Assembly: GCA_023382675.1 (NCBI GenBank)
Contig: JAHDWN010000012.1
Span: 17,324-81,323 of the forward strand
From: Anaerolineae bacterium
GTDB taxonomy: Bacteria > Chloroflexota > Anaerolineae > Aggregatilineales > Phototrophicaceae
DNA: 64,000 nucleotides
Direction: 5' to 3'
Position numbers and translations under genes: made by a program. Positions 52,649 to 61,110 of the stretch are shown one piece after another. Position 1 is the first letter of the stretch. The number at the start of each line of letters is the position of its first letter. The notes under the pieces are model-generated. The model had not been told where the DNA came from, did not search any database, and worked only from the letters and a program-made list of their open reading frames with translations.

Positions 52649-52667
52649 TAGGTCGCGTTTAGGTCGC
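52649..52667. repeat. Tandem TAGGTCGC direct repeats upstream of rfbC
   Basis: TAGGTCGC at 52649-52656 and again at 52660-52667, an 11-base period, one helical turn. They lie upstream of a CATAAT sequence (52674-52679) about 85 bases before the rfbC start. An activator binding site is possible. Confidence 0.35.
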
Positions 52668-52714
52668 AAAGTGCATAATGGCGATGTGAAGCAACAAGAT
52701 CGCATACTTTGCTG

Positions 52715-52734
52715 AGTGTTCAGCGTTGAACACT
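52715..52734 (+). promoter_or_regulatory. Leader hairpin before rfbC
   Basis: AGTGTTCA (52715-52722) pairs perfectly with TGAACACT (52727-52734) around loop GCGT, 24 bases before the ATG at 52759 and before the AGGAGG. It could be an mRNA structure or an operator palindrome. Confidence 0.4.
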
Positions 52735-52758
52735 TTCAAGAGCATTTCGAGGAGGATC

Positions 52759-53310
52759 ATGCTTTTCAAGGCAACACCGCTCGCCGGTGCATTTGTTGTC
52801 GAACTGGAAATGCGCAATGATGATCGGGGATTTTTCGCCCGCGCTTTCTGCGCCCGCGAATTCGAAGAACAGGGGCTAAAACCCGCAGTTGCTCAATGCA
52901 ATATTGCCTTCAACTATAAGCGGGGCACGCTGCGTGGAATGCACTACCAGCTTGCGCCCGCCGCCGAAACCAAATTGGTGCGCTGTTTTCGCGGGGCAAT
53001 CTACGACGTGATCGTCGATCTCCGCCCAGATTCGCCGACCTATTTGCAGCACTTCGGCATCGAATTGAGCGCGGATAATCGCCTGGCGCTCTACATTCCC
53101 GAAATGTTCGCGCACGGCTACCTGACGCTCACCGACGAGTGCGAGCTGATGTATCAGGTGAGCGAGTTTTACACACCGGGCTACGAAGCCGGGGTGCGTT
53201 ACGACGACCCCACATTCAATATCCAGTGGCCGATCCCCGTTGAAGTCATTTCTGACAAAGACTTAACCTGGGCCGCATTCAAGCCAGAGACAAGAGAAGG
53301 AACAGGCTGA
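52759..53310 (+). CDS. rfbC: dTDP-4-dehydrorhamnose 3,5-epimerase
   Basis: A 183-residue RmlC cupin. Characteristic DDRGFFARAFCAREF, the LRGMHYQ motif with catalytic His, RCFRGAIYDVIVDLR with the Asp partner, and the ALYIPEMFAHGYLTL cupin strand are all in place. It makes dTDP-L-rhamnose precursor for cell-wall glycans. The other rml genes are not here; instead an SAF-domain oxidoreductase follows at once, so an alternative sugar epimerisation is possible. AGGAGG lies close before the ATG at 52759. Confidence 0.93.
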   Translation: MLFKATPLAGAFVVELEMRNDDRGFFARAFCAREFEEQGLKPAVAQCNIAFNYKRGTLRGMHYQLAPAAETKLVRCFRGAIYDVIVDLRPDSPTYLQHFGIELSADNRLALYIPEMFAHGYLTLTDECELMYQVSEFYTPGYEAGVRYDDPTFNIQWPIPVEVISDKDLTWAAFKPETREGTG

Positions 53311-53311
53311 T

Positions 53312-54610
53312 ATGCTCATCATTGACAGCGCATTGCAGGCACGAGCGGACGCGGGCAAACCAATCCGCGTCGGTATGATCGGCGCGGGTTTCATGGGGCG
53401 CGGCCTGGCGATTCAAATTGCGGAGTCGACGCCCGGTATGCAGTTGGCGGCGATCAGCAACCGCACGGTGAGCAAAGCCGGTGACACCTACGCCGATGCG
53501 GGAATCGACAATGCCGAAATGGTCACGAGCGTGGCTGCTCTGGAAGATGCTATCCACAATAATCGGCCTGCCATCACCGATGACGCGATGCTGCTGGCCG
53601 AGGCAGGCAATATTGACTGTCTTGTCGAAGTCACCGGCGCGATTGAATTCGGCGCACACGTTGTTATGCGCGCCATCGAACACCACAAGCATATGGTGTT
53701 GATGAATGCGGAACTCGACGGCACGGTCGGCCCGCTGCTCAAGGTCTACGCTGACCGCGTCGGTGTCATCCTGACGGGCTGTGACGGCGATCAACCCGGC
53801 GTCGAGATGAACCTGTATCGCTATGTCAAAGGCATCGGCCTTGAGCCGCTGCTCTGCGGCAACATCAAAGGCTTGCAAGACCCGTATCGCAATCCAACGA
53901 CGCAAGAAGGGTTCGCCAAGAAGTGGGGACAGACCCCGACCATGGTGACGAGTTTTGCGGATGGCACGAAGATCTCCTATGAGCAGGCGCTGGTCGCCAA
54001 CGCCACGGGCATGAAAGTGGCGCAGCGTGGGATGCTCGGCTACAACCACGAGGGGCACATCGACGAACTGACGACGCGCTACGATGTCGACATGCTGCGT
54101 GCGCACGGCGGCATCGTGGAATATGTCGTCGGCGCAAAACCTGCACCCGGAGTCTATGTCCTGGGCACGCACGATAACCCCAAGCAGTGGCACTATCTCA
54201 ATTACTACAAGATGGGGCAGGGGCCACTCTACAGCTTCTACACGCCCTATCATCTGTGCCATTTCGAAGTGCCGACCTCTGTGGCGCGTGCTGTGCTCTT
54301 CAACGATCCGGTGATCCAGCCGCTGGGCGCGCCGATGGTCGAAGTCGTCGCGACGGCCAAAAAGGACTTGAAAGCCGGCGAAGAAATCGACTGCATCGGC
54401 GGTTACACGATGTACGGCCAGTGCGAGAACAGCGATGTCGTCGCCAAAGAGCGGCTGCTCCCGGTCGGCATTGCTGAGGGCTGCCGTGTGAAGCGTGACG
54501 TGCCAAAAGACGCCACGCTTACCTATGACGATATCGAGTTGCCTGAAGGTCGGTTGATCGATCAGCTCTATGCCGAGCAGCAGCGCCACTTCAATCTAAT
54601 GCCTGCCTGA
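53312..54610 (+). CDS. SAF-domain NAD(P)-dependent oxidoreductase
   Basis: A 432-residue protein: Rossmann-type VGMIGAGFMGRGLAIQI at residues 20-36, a homoserine dehydrogenase-like core (VEVTGAIEFGAHVVMRAIEHHKHMV), and a C-terminal SAF domain (VEVVATAKKDLKAGEEIDCIGGYTMYG). Proteins of this layout are found next to sugar-nucleotide genes and are predicted dehydrogenases of unknown substrate. It starts two bases after rfbC and forms an operon with it. It ends one base before the stop of the convergent fadD-like gene. Confidence 0.86.
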   Translation: MLIIDSALQARADAGKPIRVGMIGAGFMGRGLAIQIAESTPGMQLAAISNRTVSKAGDTYADAGIDNAEMVTSVAALEDAIHNNRPAITDDAMLLAEAGNIDCLVEVTGAIEFGAHVVMRAIEHHKHMVLMNAELDGTVGPLLKVYADRVGVILTGCDGDQPGVEMNLYRYVKGIGLEPLLCGNIKGLQDPYRNPTTQEGFAKKWGQTPTMVTSFADGTKISYEQALVANATGMKVAQRGMLGYNHEGHIDELTTRYDVDMLRAHGGIVEYVVGAKPAPGVYVLGTHDNPKQWHYLNYYKMGQGPLYSFYTPYHLCHFEVPTSVARAVLFNDPVIQPLGAPMVEVVATAKKDLKAGEEIDCIGGYTMYGQCENSDVVAKERLLPVGIAEGCRVKRDVPKDATLTYDDIELPEGRLIDQLYAEQQRHFNLMPA

Positions 54611-56386
54611 TCAAGCATCCTCATTGCGCTCCTGTGCCGCGATCTCCATCTGAATGAGTTCGCGGCGCAGCGTCTTGCCGACCATCGACTTGGGCAGTTC
54701 CGGGATGAAGGCGAAGCGGCGCGGCACTTCGTAGGGCGCGAGGTGCTGGGCGCAGTGTTCGACCAGCTCTCGCTCGCTGACTTCCGCGCCGGGCTTGAGC
54801 ACGATCCAGGCCTTTAACATCTCCTGCCCTTCTTTTTCTGGATGGGGCACAGACGCGACGCCGACTTCCAGCACTGCCGGGTGATCTTTGAGCACTTTTT
54901 CGATGTTGGTGGGGTAAACGTTGAAACCACCGATGAGCGCCATATCTTTCTTTCGGTCGACAATGTAGAAGAATCCATCATCATCCATCCGCGCAATGTC
55001 GCCGGTGTACAGCCATTGTCTCCCGTTCTCAGTGCGCAGGACATTGGCTGTCTCGGTGGACATCTTGTGATAGCCGCGCATCAGAATAGGCCCGCTCATT
55101 GCTAGTTCGCCCACCTCTCCGACGGGCACTTCGGTTTCGCCATCATCCAGGCTGACGATTTTGACTTCCATATCGGGCATTGGCAGTCCAATGCTGCCCG
55201 GTCGATTTTCGCCGAGCAAGGGGTTGCCATGGGATGCCGTCGGCGCTTCGCTCATGCCGTAGCCTTCGTAGAGCCGCCGCGCGCCGTGGGCTTCGAACTC
55301 GCGCTTCACTGCCTGGGGCAGTGGGGCCGCGCCGCTGCTGGAAATCACGATTGAGTCCATGCGCACCGCGCCGGACTTCACGCGTGGATGATTGTTGACC
55401 GCATTGAACATCGCTGGCACGCCGAGAAAGACCCCCGGCTTATATGTGTCGATGGCATCGACGAGCGCGTCCACATCGCGCGGGTTGGGGATAAGCAGGA
55501 CGGTCGCGCCGAGCGACATGGCCTGTATCAGGACGACGATCAGACCGAACGCATGGAACATTGGCAGCGCGCCCAGAAACAGCAACTCGCCAAGATCGAT
55601 CTTGCCGTGTTCAGGATCGCTCACATTCGTCCAGGCGCGCAGCATCAGTGTGTTCGCCACCAAGGCTTTGTGCTGCCCCATCGCGCCTTTCGAGACGCCG
55701 GTCGTGCCACCCGTATACTGAAAGATGGCGGTATCGTCGCCGGATACCTGAACCACCGGCTTGCGACCGGCATAGCGCGCCAGCACATCTTTGAGCCAGA
55801 GATCGCCTGTCTGGAGCGATGGCAGATAATGCCCGTCTTTCTTCTCGCGCGTGGCCGAGAACAAAATCCGCGCGGCGGGGTGTAGATACTCTTTGACGTT
55901 GGCGACGATGACCGTCTTGACCTTCGTCTGCGCCTGAATGCGTTTAAGCTGCTCGTAAAACAGGCTGATCGTGATGACAAACTCGGCATCGCAGTCGTTG
56001 ATCTGAAACTGCATCTTGTCCGCCGGGTAAGTTGGGTTGGTGGCAGCTACGACCGCGCCCGCCTTCAACGCGCCGAAAAAGCCGATGACGAATGCAGCCA
56101 CGTTCGGCATCACCAGCGCGACACGGTCGCCCTTTTTCAGCCCCATGTCGATCAGCCCGGCGGCCAGTGCATCCGTGGCGGCCTCCAATTCGGCAAAGGT
56201 TATCCGACTCGACATGTGCCCGACGACAGGCAGTCGTGCAGTCGTGATCAGCGCCGGTTTGTTCGGTTTCTGCCGGGCAGATTGACGTAAGAATTCATGC
56301 ACGCCGTGCTGCGGATACGGTTCCAGTGAGTGAGGTACATCCCGGTCATAATTTTTCAGCCAGGGCTTGTCCGCGTAGGTAACCAT
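54611..56386 (-). CDS. fadD: Long-chain fatty acid-CoA ligase
   Basis: A 591-residue ANL-superfamily ligase. The ATP-binding motif is YTGGTTGVSKGAM, followed by YGMSEAPT, a YTGDIARMDDDGFFYIVDRKKD hinge and the C-terminal lysine in PKSMVGKTLRRE. The N-terminal MVTYADKPWLKNYDRDVPHSLEPYP is typical of the FadD-like long-chain group. It activates fatty acids to acyl-CoA for degradation or phospholipid synthesis. The ATG at 56386 has GGAG eight bases upstream; a longer frame to 56506 is unlikely. The stop abuts the convergent SAF gene. Confidence 0.94.
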   Translation of the reverse strand: MVTYADKPWLKNYDRDVPHSLEPYPQHGVHEFLRQSARQKPNKPALITTARLPVVGHMSSRITFAELEAATDALAAGLIDMGLKKGDRVALVMPNVAAFVIGFFGALKAGAVVAATNPTYPADKMQFQINDCDAEFVITISLFYEQLKRIQAQTKVKTVIVANVKEYLHPAARILFSATREKKDGHYLPSLQTGDLWLKDVLARYAGRKPVVQVSGDDTAIFQYTGGTTGVSKGAMGQHKALVANTLMLRAWTNVSDPEHGKIDLGELLFLGALPMFHAFGLIVVLIQAMSLGATVLLIPNPRDVDALVDAIDTYKPGVFLGVPAMFNAVNNHPRVKSGAVRMDSIVISSSGAAPLPQAVKREFEAHGARRLYEGYGMSEAPTASHGNPLLGENRPGSIGLPMPDMEVKIVSLDDGETEVPVGEVGELAMSGPILMRGYHKMSTETANVLRTENGRQWLYTGDIARMDDDGFFYIVDRKKDMALIGGFNVYPTNIEKVLKDHPAVLEVGVASVPHPEKEGQEMLKAWIVLKPGAEVSERELVEHCAQHLAPYEVPRRFAFIPELPKSMVGKTLRRELIQMEIAAQERNEDA

Positions 56387-56450
56387 TTTGTCTGCTCCAA
56401 AATCTCTTCTCACTTCTCTTTGCGTAGTTTTTGCCACAGATTTCTGATGT

Positions 56451-56482
56451 GTACAAAAAACAAGACGGGTCACTTCGACCCG
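56451..56482 (-). terminator. Rho-independent terminator of DUF1269 gene
   Basis: CGGGTC (56466-56471) pairs with GACCCG (56477-56482) around a five-base loop, followed on the minus strand by CTTGTTTTTTGT. It lies 31 bases after the DUF1269 stop and separates that gene from fadD. Confidence 0.7.
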
Positions 56483-56512
56483 CCTGTTCGTTATTTGCCT
56501 CGGCAAGTTTTT

Positions 56513-57025
56513 TCAGACCGATGCGACCTGTGGCGGGACGCGCTCGACGACCTCAGCGTTATAAGCCGAGAGTTCTTTGCGCAAGAGCGCAACATGCTTA
56601 CTGGCATCGAGAATTTCAAGCAGCAGCGCCGGATGCCCCATCTGAAGGCGATCAGCCAGCAGCTCAACGTGTGCCTGCTCAAATCCGGACTCGCGCAGAG
56701 TCGCCGCAAACCTGCCTGTCGCACCGCCCAATACTCCGCCGGCCAGCGCACCGACGCCAATCGCCAATATCGGCCCCACGCCCGGCAGTGCCAGCGCGCC
56801 CAACTGAACCATACCCAAAGCGGCCAGCGCCGCGCCAAATGTGCCCCCGGCGACAACGCCCTCTTCCGGGCCGATTTCGTCGCCTACCACCAGCAGTTCG
56901 CCAGTATTGGCTCTTGTCAAGACTGCCGCACGCTTGATCTCGATCTCCTGGGTATTCATCAGGTGGTCGAGCGCTTTTGCCAATGTCGAACGGGATGGGA
57001 AAATGGCAAGGACTAAATCATGCAT
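56513..57025 (-). CDS. DUF1269 / general-stress-type membrane protein
   Basis: A 170-residue protein. The first 50 residues (LVLAIFPSRSTLAKALDHLMNTQEIEIKRAAVLTRANTG) and the following EIGPEEGVVAGGTFGAALAALGMVQLGALALPGVGPILAIGVGALAGGVLGGATG, a Gly/Ala-rich hydrophobic hairpin, match the DUF1269/general-stress family. The hydrophobic stretch may insert in or lie on a membrane. Function unknown. Start ATG at 57025 (an in-frame ATG at 57028 is one codon earlier). Confidence 0.82.
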   Translation of the reverse strand: MHDLVLAIFPSRSTLAKALDHLMNTQEIEIKRAAVLTRANTGELLVVGDEIGPEEGVVAGGTFGAALAALGMVQLGALALPGVGPILAIGVGALAGGVLGGATGRFAATLRESGFEQAHVELLADRLQMGHPALLLEILDASKHVALLRKELSAYNAEVVERVPPQVASV

Positions 57026-57105
57026 CACGGATAATCCTCCATATGCACTGCCAAATGCATTGTAGCGACAATTCTCTCAAACGCAAAATTAATCTTTTGA
57101 GAATC

Positions 57106-58179
57106 TCAGATGCTTTCGGGGCGTTCCCGCTCTAATTGATAGACCTGTTCGGAGGGCCCCATGATGACGAGAGTTTCACCTGTTTTCAAGATATAGTCTG
57201 GGGCAGGGGTAATGATCATCTCGCCATTGGGCTGCTGAATCGCCAGGATATTGACCTGATATTTCGAGCGCAAATCACAGGTCATGATCGTCTGGCCGAC
57301 AATCCGGGACTCATCCTGCAGCGTGATTTGTCCAATGTCGATGAATGGACTTTCATCGAAATGATAGATCCGATGCAGGAACTCGTTGACGGCTGGCCGG
57401 AGCATACTCAGCGCGAGGCGATGCCCGCCGATCTGATAGGGGTTGATGACATGATGTGCGCCCACCGCTCTGAGCTTCTGTTCTGACTCGGCGCGCACGA
57501 CGCGCGAAATGATCGACAGATCAGGGCGCAGCATCCGCGCCGTCAACACGGTCATGATGTTATCGGCGTCGTTGGTCAGCACCGTCACCAATCCTCGTGC
57601 GCGCTGGATACCTGCTTCGGCGAGGGTTTCTTCTCGCGTAGCGTCGCCGATCACAAAGGGAAAGCGCGCTTCTAGCAGCCGTTCCTCAAGGCCTTCATCC
57701 GAGTCGATCAAGACGAAGTCGGCTTGGCGCGCGCGCAAGTCGCGGACGACCTGGCGACCCACCCGGCCATAGCCACAGACGATATAGTGGTTCTCTAAGG
57801 CTTTCACGGTTTTCTCCATTCGCCGCCGCTGAAATGTCAGCCATAACACCGGTTCCAGCGCCAGGCGCAGACCTTCGGTGATGGCGGTTGTGGCGATGCC
57901 CACGCCCAGTAAGATCACACTGATGGTGAAGACACGTCCGGCGGGCGAAAGCGGGCGCACTTCGCCAAAGCCAACGGTGGTGACGGTGATGGCGGTCATG
58001 TAGAGCGCATCGATGGCATTCATCTTCTCGATCAGCATGTAGCCGACCGTCGCATATACGATCAGCAAAACGAGTGCAAGGATCGCCACCTGCAAACGGC
58101 GCAGCGGATTGTTCCATGCTTCGCGCGTCCAGCGCACGATTTTTTCAGGGTCTGACAACAGCCTGCGCATCTGCCGCAC
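57106..58179 (-). CDS. Two-TM potassium channel with RCK domains
   Basis: A 357-residue K+ channel of MthK/Kch layout: two hydrophobic helices (residues 28-50 and 82-110) with the pore TVGFGE at 68-73, then a TrkA-N (RCK) Rossmann domain (IVCGYGRVGRQVVRDL, residues 132-147) and TrkA-C domain at the end. The filter has Phe and Glu where the consensus TVGYGD has Tyr and Asp, a variant known in some prokaryotic channels. It gates K+ flow in response to nucleotide or Ca2+ ligands. It lies close to the M24 gene in the same direction. Confidence 0.94.
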   Translation of the reverse strand: MRQMRRLLSDPEKIVRWTREAWNNPLRRLQVAILALVLLIVYATVGYMLIEKMNAIDALYMTAITVTTVGFGEVRPLSPAGRVFTISVILLGVGIATTAITEGLRLALEPVLWLTFQRRRMEKTVKALENHYIVCGYGRVGRQVVRDLRARQADFVLIDSDEGLEERLLEARFPFVIGDATREETLAEAGIQRARGLVTVLTNDADNIMTVLTARMLRPDLSIISRVVRAESEQKLRAVGAHHVINPYQIGGHRLALSMLRPAVNEFLHRIYHFDESPFIDIGQITLQDESRIVGQTIMTCDLRSKYQVNILAIQQPNGEMIITPAPDYILKTGETLVIMGPSEQVYQLERERPESI

Positions 58180-58183
58180 CCGA

Positions 58184-59410
58184 TTAGCTCTTTAAGGGCA
58201 GCACCAGTTCTTTATGAAATGGCGTCAAGGAGACCAGTTCCCCCTGTTCATTGATGCAAAACGTATCTTCGATACGGACGCCGAAGCCACGTTCCGGGTA
58301 ATACAATCCTGGCTCGATGGTGATGATATTGCCCTTCTGGAATTTATCCGTTGACAGGTGACTCAGCAATGGGCGCTCGTGGACGTTCATGCCCAGCCCA
58401 TGCCCCAGGCTGTGGACGTAACCCTCGATGGTCATTGGATCGCTGCGGCTGGTTTTGTGCCCACGCGCTTCGAAGTAATCCTGCACGGCTTCCTGCGGCG
58501 CCTTCGCGTCCATCCCCGGACGGATAATCTCGACCGACAGGTCGAATGCTTCCATGACCTGATCGTAGGCCTGGCGCACCTCATCCGGTGCGAAGCCAAC
58601 ACACCACGTTCGGGTGCAATCGTGATGATAACCGCCGCCGAGTTCGCGTGGAAACAGATCGAATACGATAGACTGGCCGAGTTTGATCGCGTCCGGAGTT
58701 TCGCCCCGGCTGTGAGGAAAGCCTGCATCACGCCCCTGCGCGAAAATCATGTCGGTGTCTTCGAGATCATGATCGAGCAGCGTGCGGCGAACAAAGCGCT
58801 TCACCGCGCCAACCGTCAGCGGGGAACCATCCTCTTTGACGACCATCTGGTCGCGAGCGCCATGCGACGCGATGTAGTCCCAGGTGGCCTGCAAGACTTT
58901 ACCGACGCGCACGCCGATGTCGCGCATTCGCCCCAGCTCGTCCGCATCCTTGGTCAGAAACGCCTCGTGAAAAATCGTCATGCCCGTTTCACCAGCAAAG
59001 GTGTATTGCGGATACTGGTCGCCCAGGCGTGCCACGATGTCGATAATGACATTGTGATCGCCGACGCCGTAGATGCCGACCTTGCCCTCCGGGACACCGG
59101 CTGCTTCCAGACACTTGATCCAGAACGCTCTGGTCGCCTGGTCACGATCACCCTTCATCTCTTTGAGGAGATCGGCATAGCCGAGATCGTAATAGGAATA
59201 GACGTGCAGGCCGCTTTTCCGGGCCTCTTCGGTTTCCATCGGATTGACGATCAGGATGGGCGGTGCTGCCCGCTTTTTGATCACTTTGCCCTGGGTGATG
59301 CTGACGCCGCCGGTGAGATAGTCACGCGCGGCGCTAAAGTGATCGCTGCATTCGACCAGGATCGCGGTCAGGTCGCGCGCAGCCATCAGGTGATCGAGAT
59401 CAGCTTTCAT
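58184..59410 (-). CDS. M24-family metallopeptidase (Xaa-Pro aminopeptidase-like)
   Basis: A 408-residue creatinase/aminopeptidase P-type enzyme. All five metal ligands can be seen: Asp in VFDLFPRE, Asp in HHDCTRTW, His in HSLGHGLGMNVHERP, Glu in ITIEPGLYYPE and Glu in VRIEDTF. Preference for Xaa-Pro peptides or other substrates is unresolved. The N-terminal half is the usual non-catalytic domain. It starts ATG at 59410, divergent from asnS, and ends four bases before the K+ channel. Confidence 0.93.
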   Translation of the reverse strand: MKADLDHLMAARDLTAILVECSDHFSAARDYLTGGVSITQGKVIKKRAAPPILIVNPMETEEARKSGLHVYSYYDLGYADLLKEMKGDRDQATRAFWIKCLEAAGVPEGKVGIYGVGDHNVIIDIVARLGDQYPQYTFAGETGMTIFHEAFLTKDADELGRMRDIGVRVGKVLQATWDYIASHGARDQMVVKEDGSPLTVGAVKRFVRRTLLDHDLEDTDMIFAQGRDAGFPHSRGETPDAIKLGQSIVFDLFPRELGGGYHHDCTRTWCVGFAPDEVRQAYDQVMEAFDLSVEIIRPGMDAKAPQEAVQDYFEARGHKTSRSDPMTIEGYVHSLGHGLGMNVHERPLLSHLSTDKFQKGNIITIEPGLYYPERGFGVRIEDTFCINEQGELVSLTPFHKELVLPLKS

Positions 59411-59499
59411 GTTGTGTCATCCGTATATGGTTCTCGGGACGGGCATGTTCGATTATGCCATAGGCCGTGAGGAGCGACGAACCAGAGTCTGCGTCATCA

Positions 59500-59508
59500 T
59501 GCTATAAT
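59500..59508 (+). promoter_or_regulatory. Extended -10 promoter of asnS
   Basis: TGC plus a perfect TATAAT (59503-59508) is an extended -10, 47 bases before the GTG start of asnS. There is no good -35. This is the only exact TATAAT in an appropriate place in the window. Confidence 0.58.
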
Positions 59509-59555
59509 CCGGCACAATATTGCATCCCTGCCAAACCGGATAAGGACAAAAGATC

Positions 59556-60896
59556 GTGGCACAGGTGATTTCTATCAGCCAGATCGCTGATTATGTTGGG
59601 CAAGAAGTGATTGTGCGTGGCTGGGTTTATGATCGCACCGACAAAGGCAAACTTCAGTTCATTCAAGTGCGCGACGGCAGCGGCATCGTCCAGTGTGTGG
59701 CCTACAAGCCCGATCTTGATGAAGCCGTGTTCGAGCAGGCGAGCAAGCTGACACAGGAATCCTCGCTGATCGTTACCGGCATCGTCAAGGTCAACGAGAA
59801 GGCAAAGAAGAGCGTGCCTGCCGGTTTCGAGATCGGTCTGCAAAACCTCGAGGTCATCCAGGTGGCGGGGGAGTACCCGATTACGCCGAAAGAGCATGGC
59901 ACCGAATTCCTGATGGACAATCGCCACCTGTGGCTGCGGTCGCTGCGGCAGTGGGCGATCCTGCGCATCCGCGCCACGCTCGCCCGCGCACTGACCGATT
60001 GGCTGGATGATCGCGGTTATTTGCGTGTGGATACGCCGATCCTGACGCCTGCCGCTGGCGAAGAGACAACGACGCTGTTCGAGATCGACTATTTCGGCGA
60101 GTCGGCCTACCTCGCCCAGACCGGACAGCTTTACAACGAAGCCAACATGATGGCGTTCGGCAAAGTCTACACGTTCTCGCCCAGCTTTCGCGCGGAGAAG
60201 TCGAAGACCCGCCGACACCTGATGGAATTCTGGCATCTGGAGCCGGAAGCTGCATTCATGTCGCTCGAAGAAATGATGGAACTCGAGGAGCAATTGCTGG
60301 CCTATGCCGTTGGTCGCGTGCTCGAAAAACATCAGTATGAACTGGCGATCATCGAGCGCGACTTGAGCAAACTGGAGAGTATCAAAGCCCCGTTCGCACG
60401 CATCAGCTACGACGACGCTGTCGAGCGGCTCAAAGCGATAGCCGCGCAGACAGATGACCCGGAGCAGAAGAAGCTGCTGGAAATTGAATGGGGCAGCGAC
60501 TTCGGCAGTCCGCACGAGACGGCACTGGCGGAACAATTCGACCGACCCGTCTTTGTCTATCACTATCCCAGTGCCATCAAGGCGTTCTACATGCAGCCGG
60601 TCGCGGGCCGTCCTGAGGTCTGCCGCAGTGTCGATTTGCTGGCGCCGGAAGGCTATGGCGAGATCACGGGCGGCAGTGAGCGCATCCATGATCCGGCGCT
60701 GATCGACGCGCGCATCGACACCATCGGTATCGCGCGTGAGGCCTACGCCTGGTATCTTGATCTACGCAAATACGGCACCGTCCCTCACGCAGGTTTTGGT
60801 CTTGGCCTGGAGCGCACACTCACCTGGATTTGCGGCTTGCCTCACGTCCGCGAAGCCATTCCCTACGCGCGCATGTTGAATCGCAAGTATCCCTAA
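59556..60896 (+). CDS. asnS: Asparaginyl-tRNA synthetase
   Basis: A 446-residue class IIb synthetase. An N-terminal OB-fold (VIVRGWVYDRTDKGKLQFIQVRDGSG) precedes the catalytic core with motif 2 FSPSFRAEKSKTRRHLMEFWHLE and motif 3 GFGLGLERTLTWICGL. Residues at the Asn/Asp-discriminating positions were not checked, but GQLYNEANMMAFGKVYTF is typical of AsnRS. The start is GTG with AAGGA eight bases upstream and an extended -10 promoter in front. It is separate from gatB, so Asn is charged directly. Confidence 0.96.
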   Translation: MAQVISISQIADYVGQEVIVRGWVYDRTDKGKLQFIQVRDGSGIVQCVAYKPDLDEAVFEQASKLTQESSLIVTGIVKVNEKAKKSVPAGFEIGLQNLEVIQVAGEYPITPKEHGTEFLMDNRHLWLRSLRQWAILRIRATLARALTDWLDDRGYLRVDTPILTPAAGEETTTLFEIDYFGESAYLAQTGQLYNEANMMAFGKVYTFSPSFRAEKSKTRRHLMEFWHLEPEAAFMSLEEMMELEEQLLAYAVGRVLEKHQYELAIIERDLSKLESIKAPFARISYDDAVERLKAIAAQTDDPEQKKLLEIEWGSDFGSPHETALAEQFDRPVFVYHYPSAIKAFYMQPVAGRPEVCRSVDLLAPEGYGEITGGSERIHDPALIDARIDTIGIAREAYAWYLDLRKYGTVPHAGFGLGLERTLTWICGLPHVREAIPYARMLNRKYP

Positions 60897-60938
60897 GCGT
60901 CCTATCAGCGCAAGGCGTTCGAACTCCCGCACATGACA

Positions 60939-60968
60939 AAGGCGATACTCTTTAGAAGAGATCGCCTT
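60939..60968 (+). terminator. Hairpin after asnS
   Basis: AAGGCGAT (60939-60946) plus CTCTT pair with AAGAG plus ATCGCCTT (to 60968), with one bulged A and a three-base loop. The plus-strand tail (GATTCGTTTG) is only modestly T-rich, so this may be a weak terminator. Confidence 0.5.
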
Positions 60969-61110
60969 GATTCGTTTGCAGAATCAAGTCGTTGGTTCTG
61001 TAAATTGCACTACCGATTCACTTGACAGGCGTCAGCGCGGATGACAAAATTTCATGCGCTCAACATTTGTGAAATTCTTTGTCGGCAGCTTAGTCAAAGA
61101 ATGATTGTTC

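Noticed and set aside
53279..54589. 436-residue minus-strand ORF opposite the SAF oxidoreductase
   Set aside because: It is the exact antisense of a well-supported gene, lacks family motifs and is rich in His, Asp and Arg in the way expected for a shadow frame in GC-rich sequence.
58358..59470. 370-residue plus-strand ORF opposite the M24 peptidase
   Set aside because: Antisense shadow; all five metal ligands are on the other strand.
59502..60689. 395-residue minus-strand ORF opposite asnS
   Set aside because: Antisense to a clear AsnRS; composition (many His, Arg, Gln) typical of a shadow frame. The asnS promoter candidate lies in the same place.
60910..60930. GTTCGAAC resembling a tRNA T-loop after asnS
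   Set aside because: The flanks do not form a T stem, and no anticodon or acceptor stem could be found around it.
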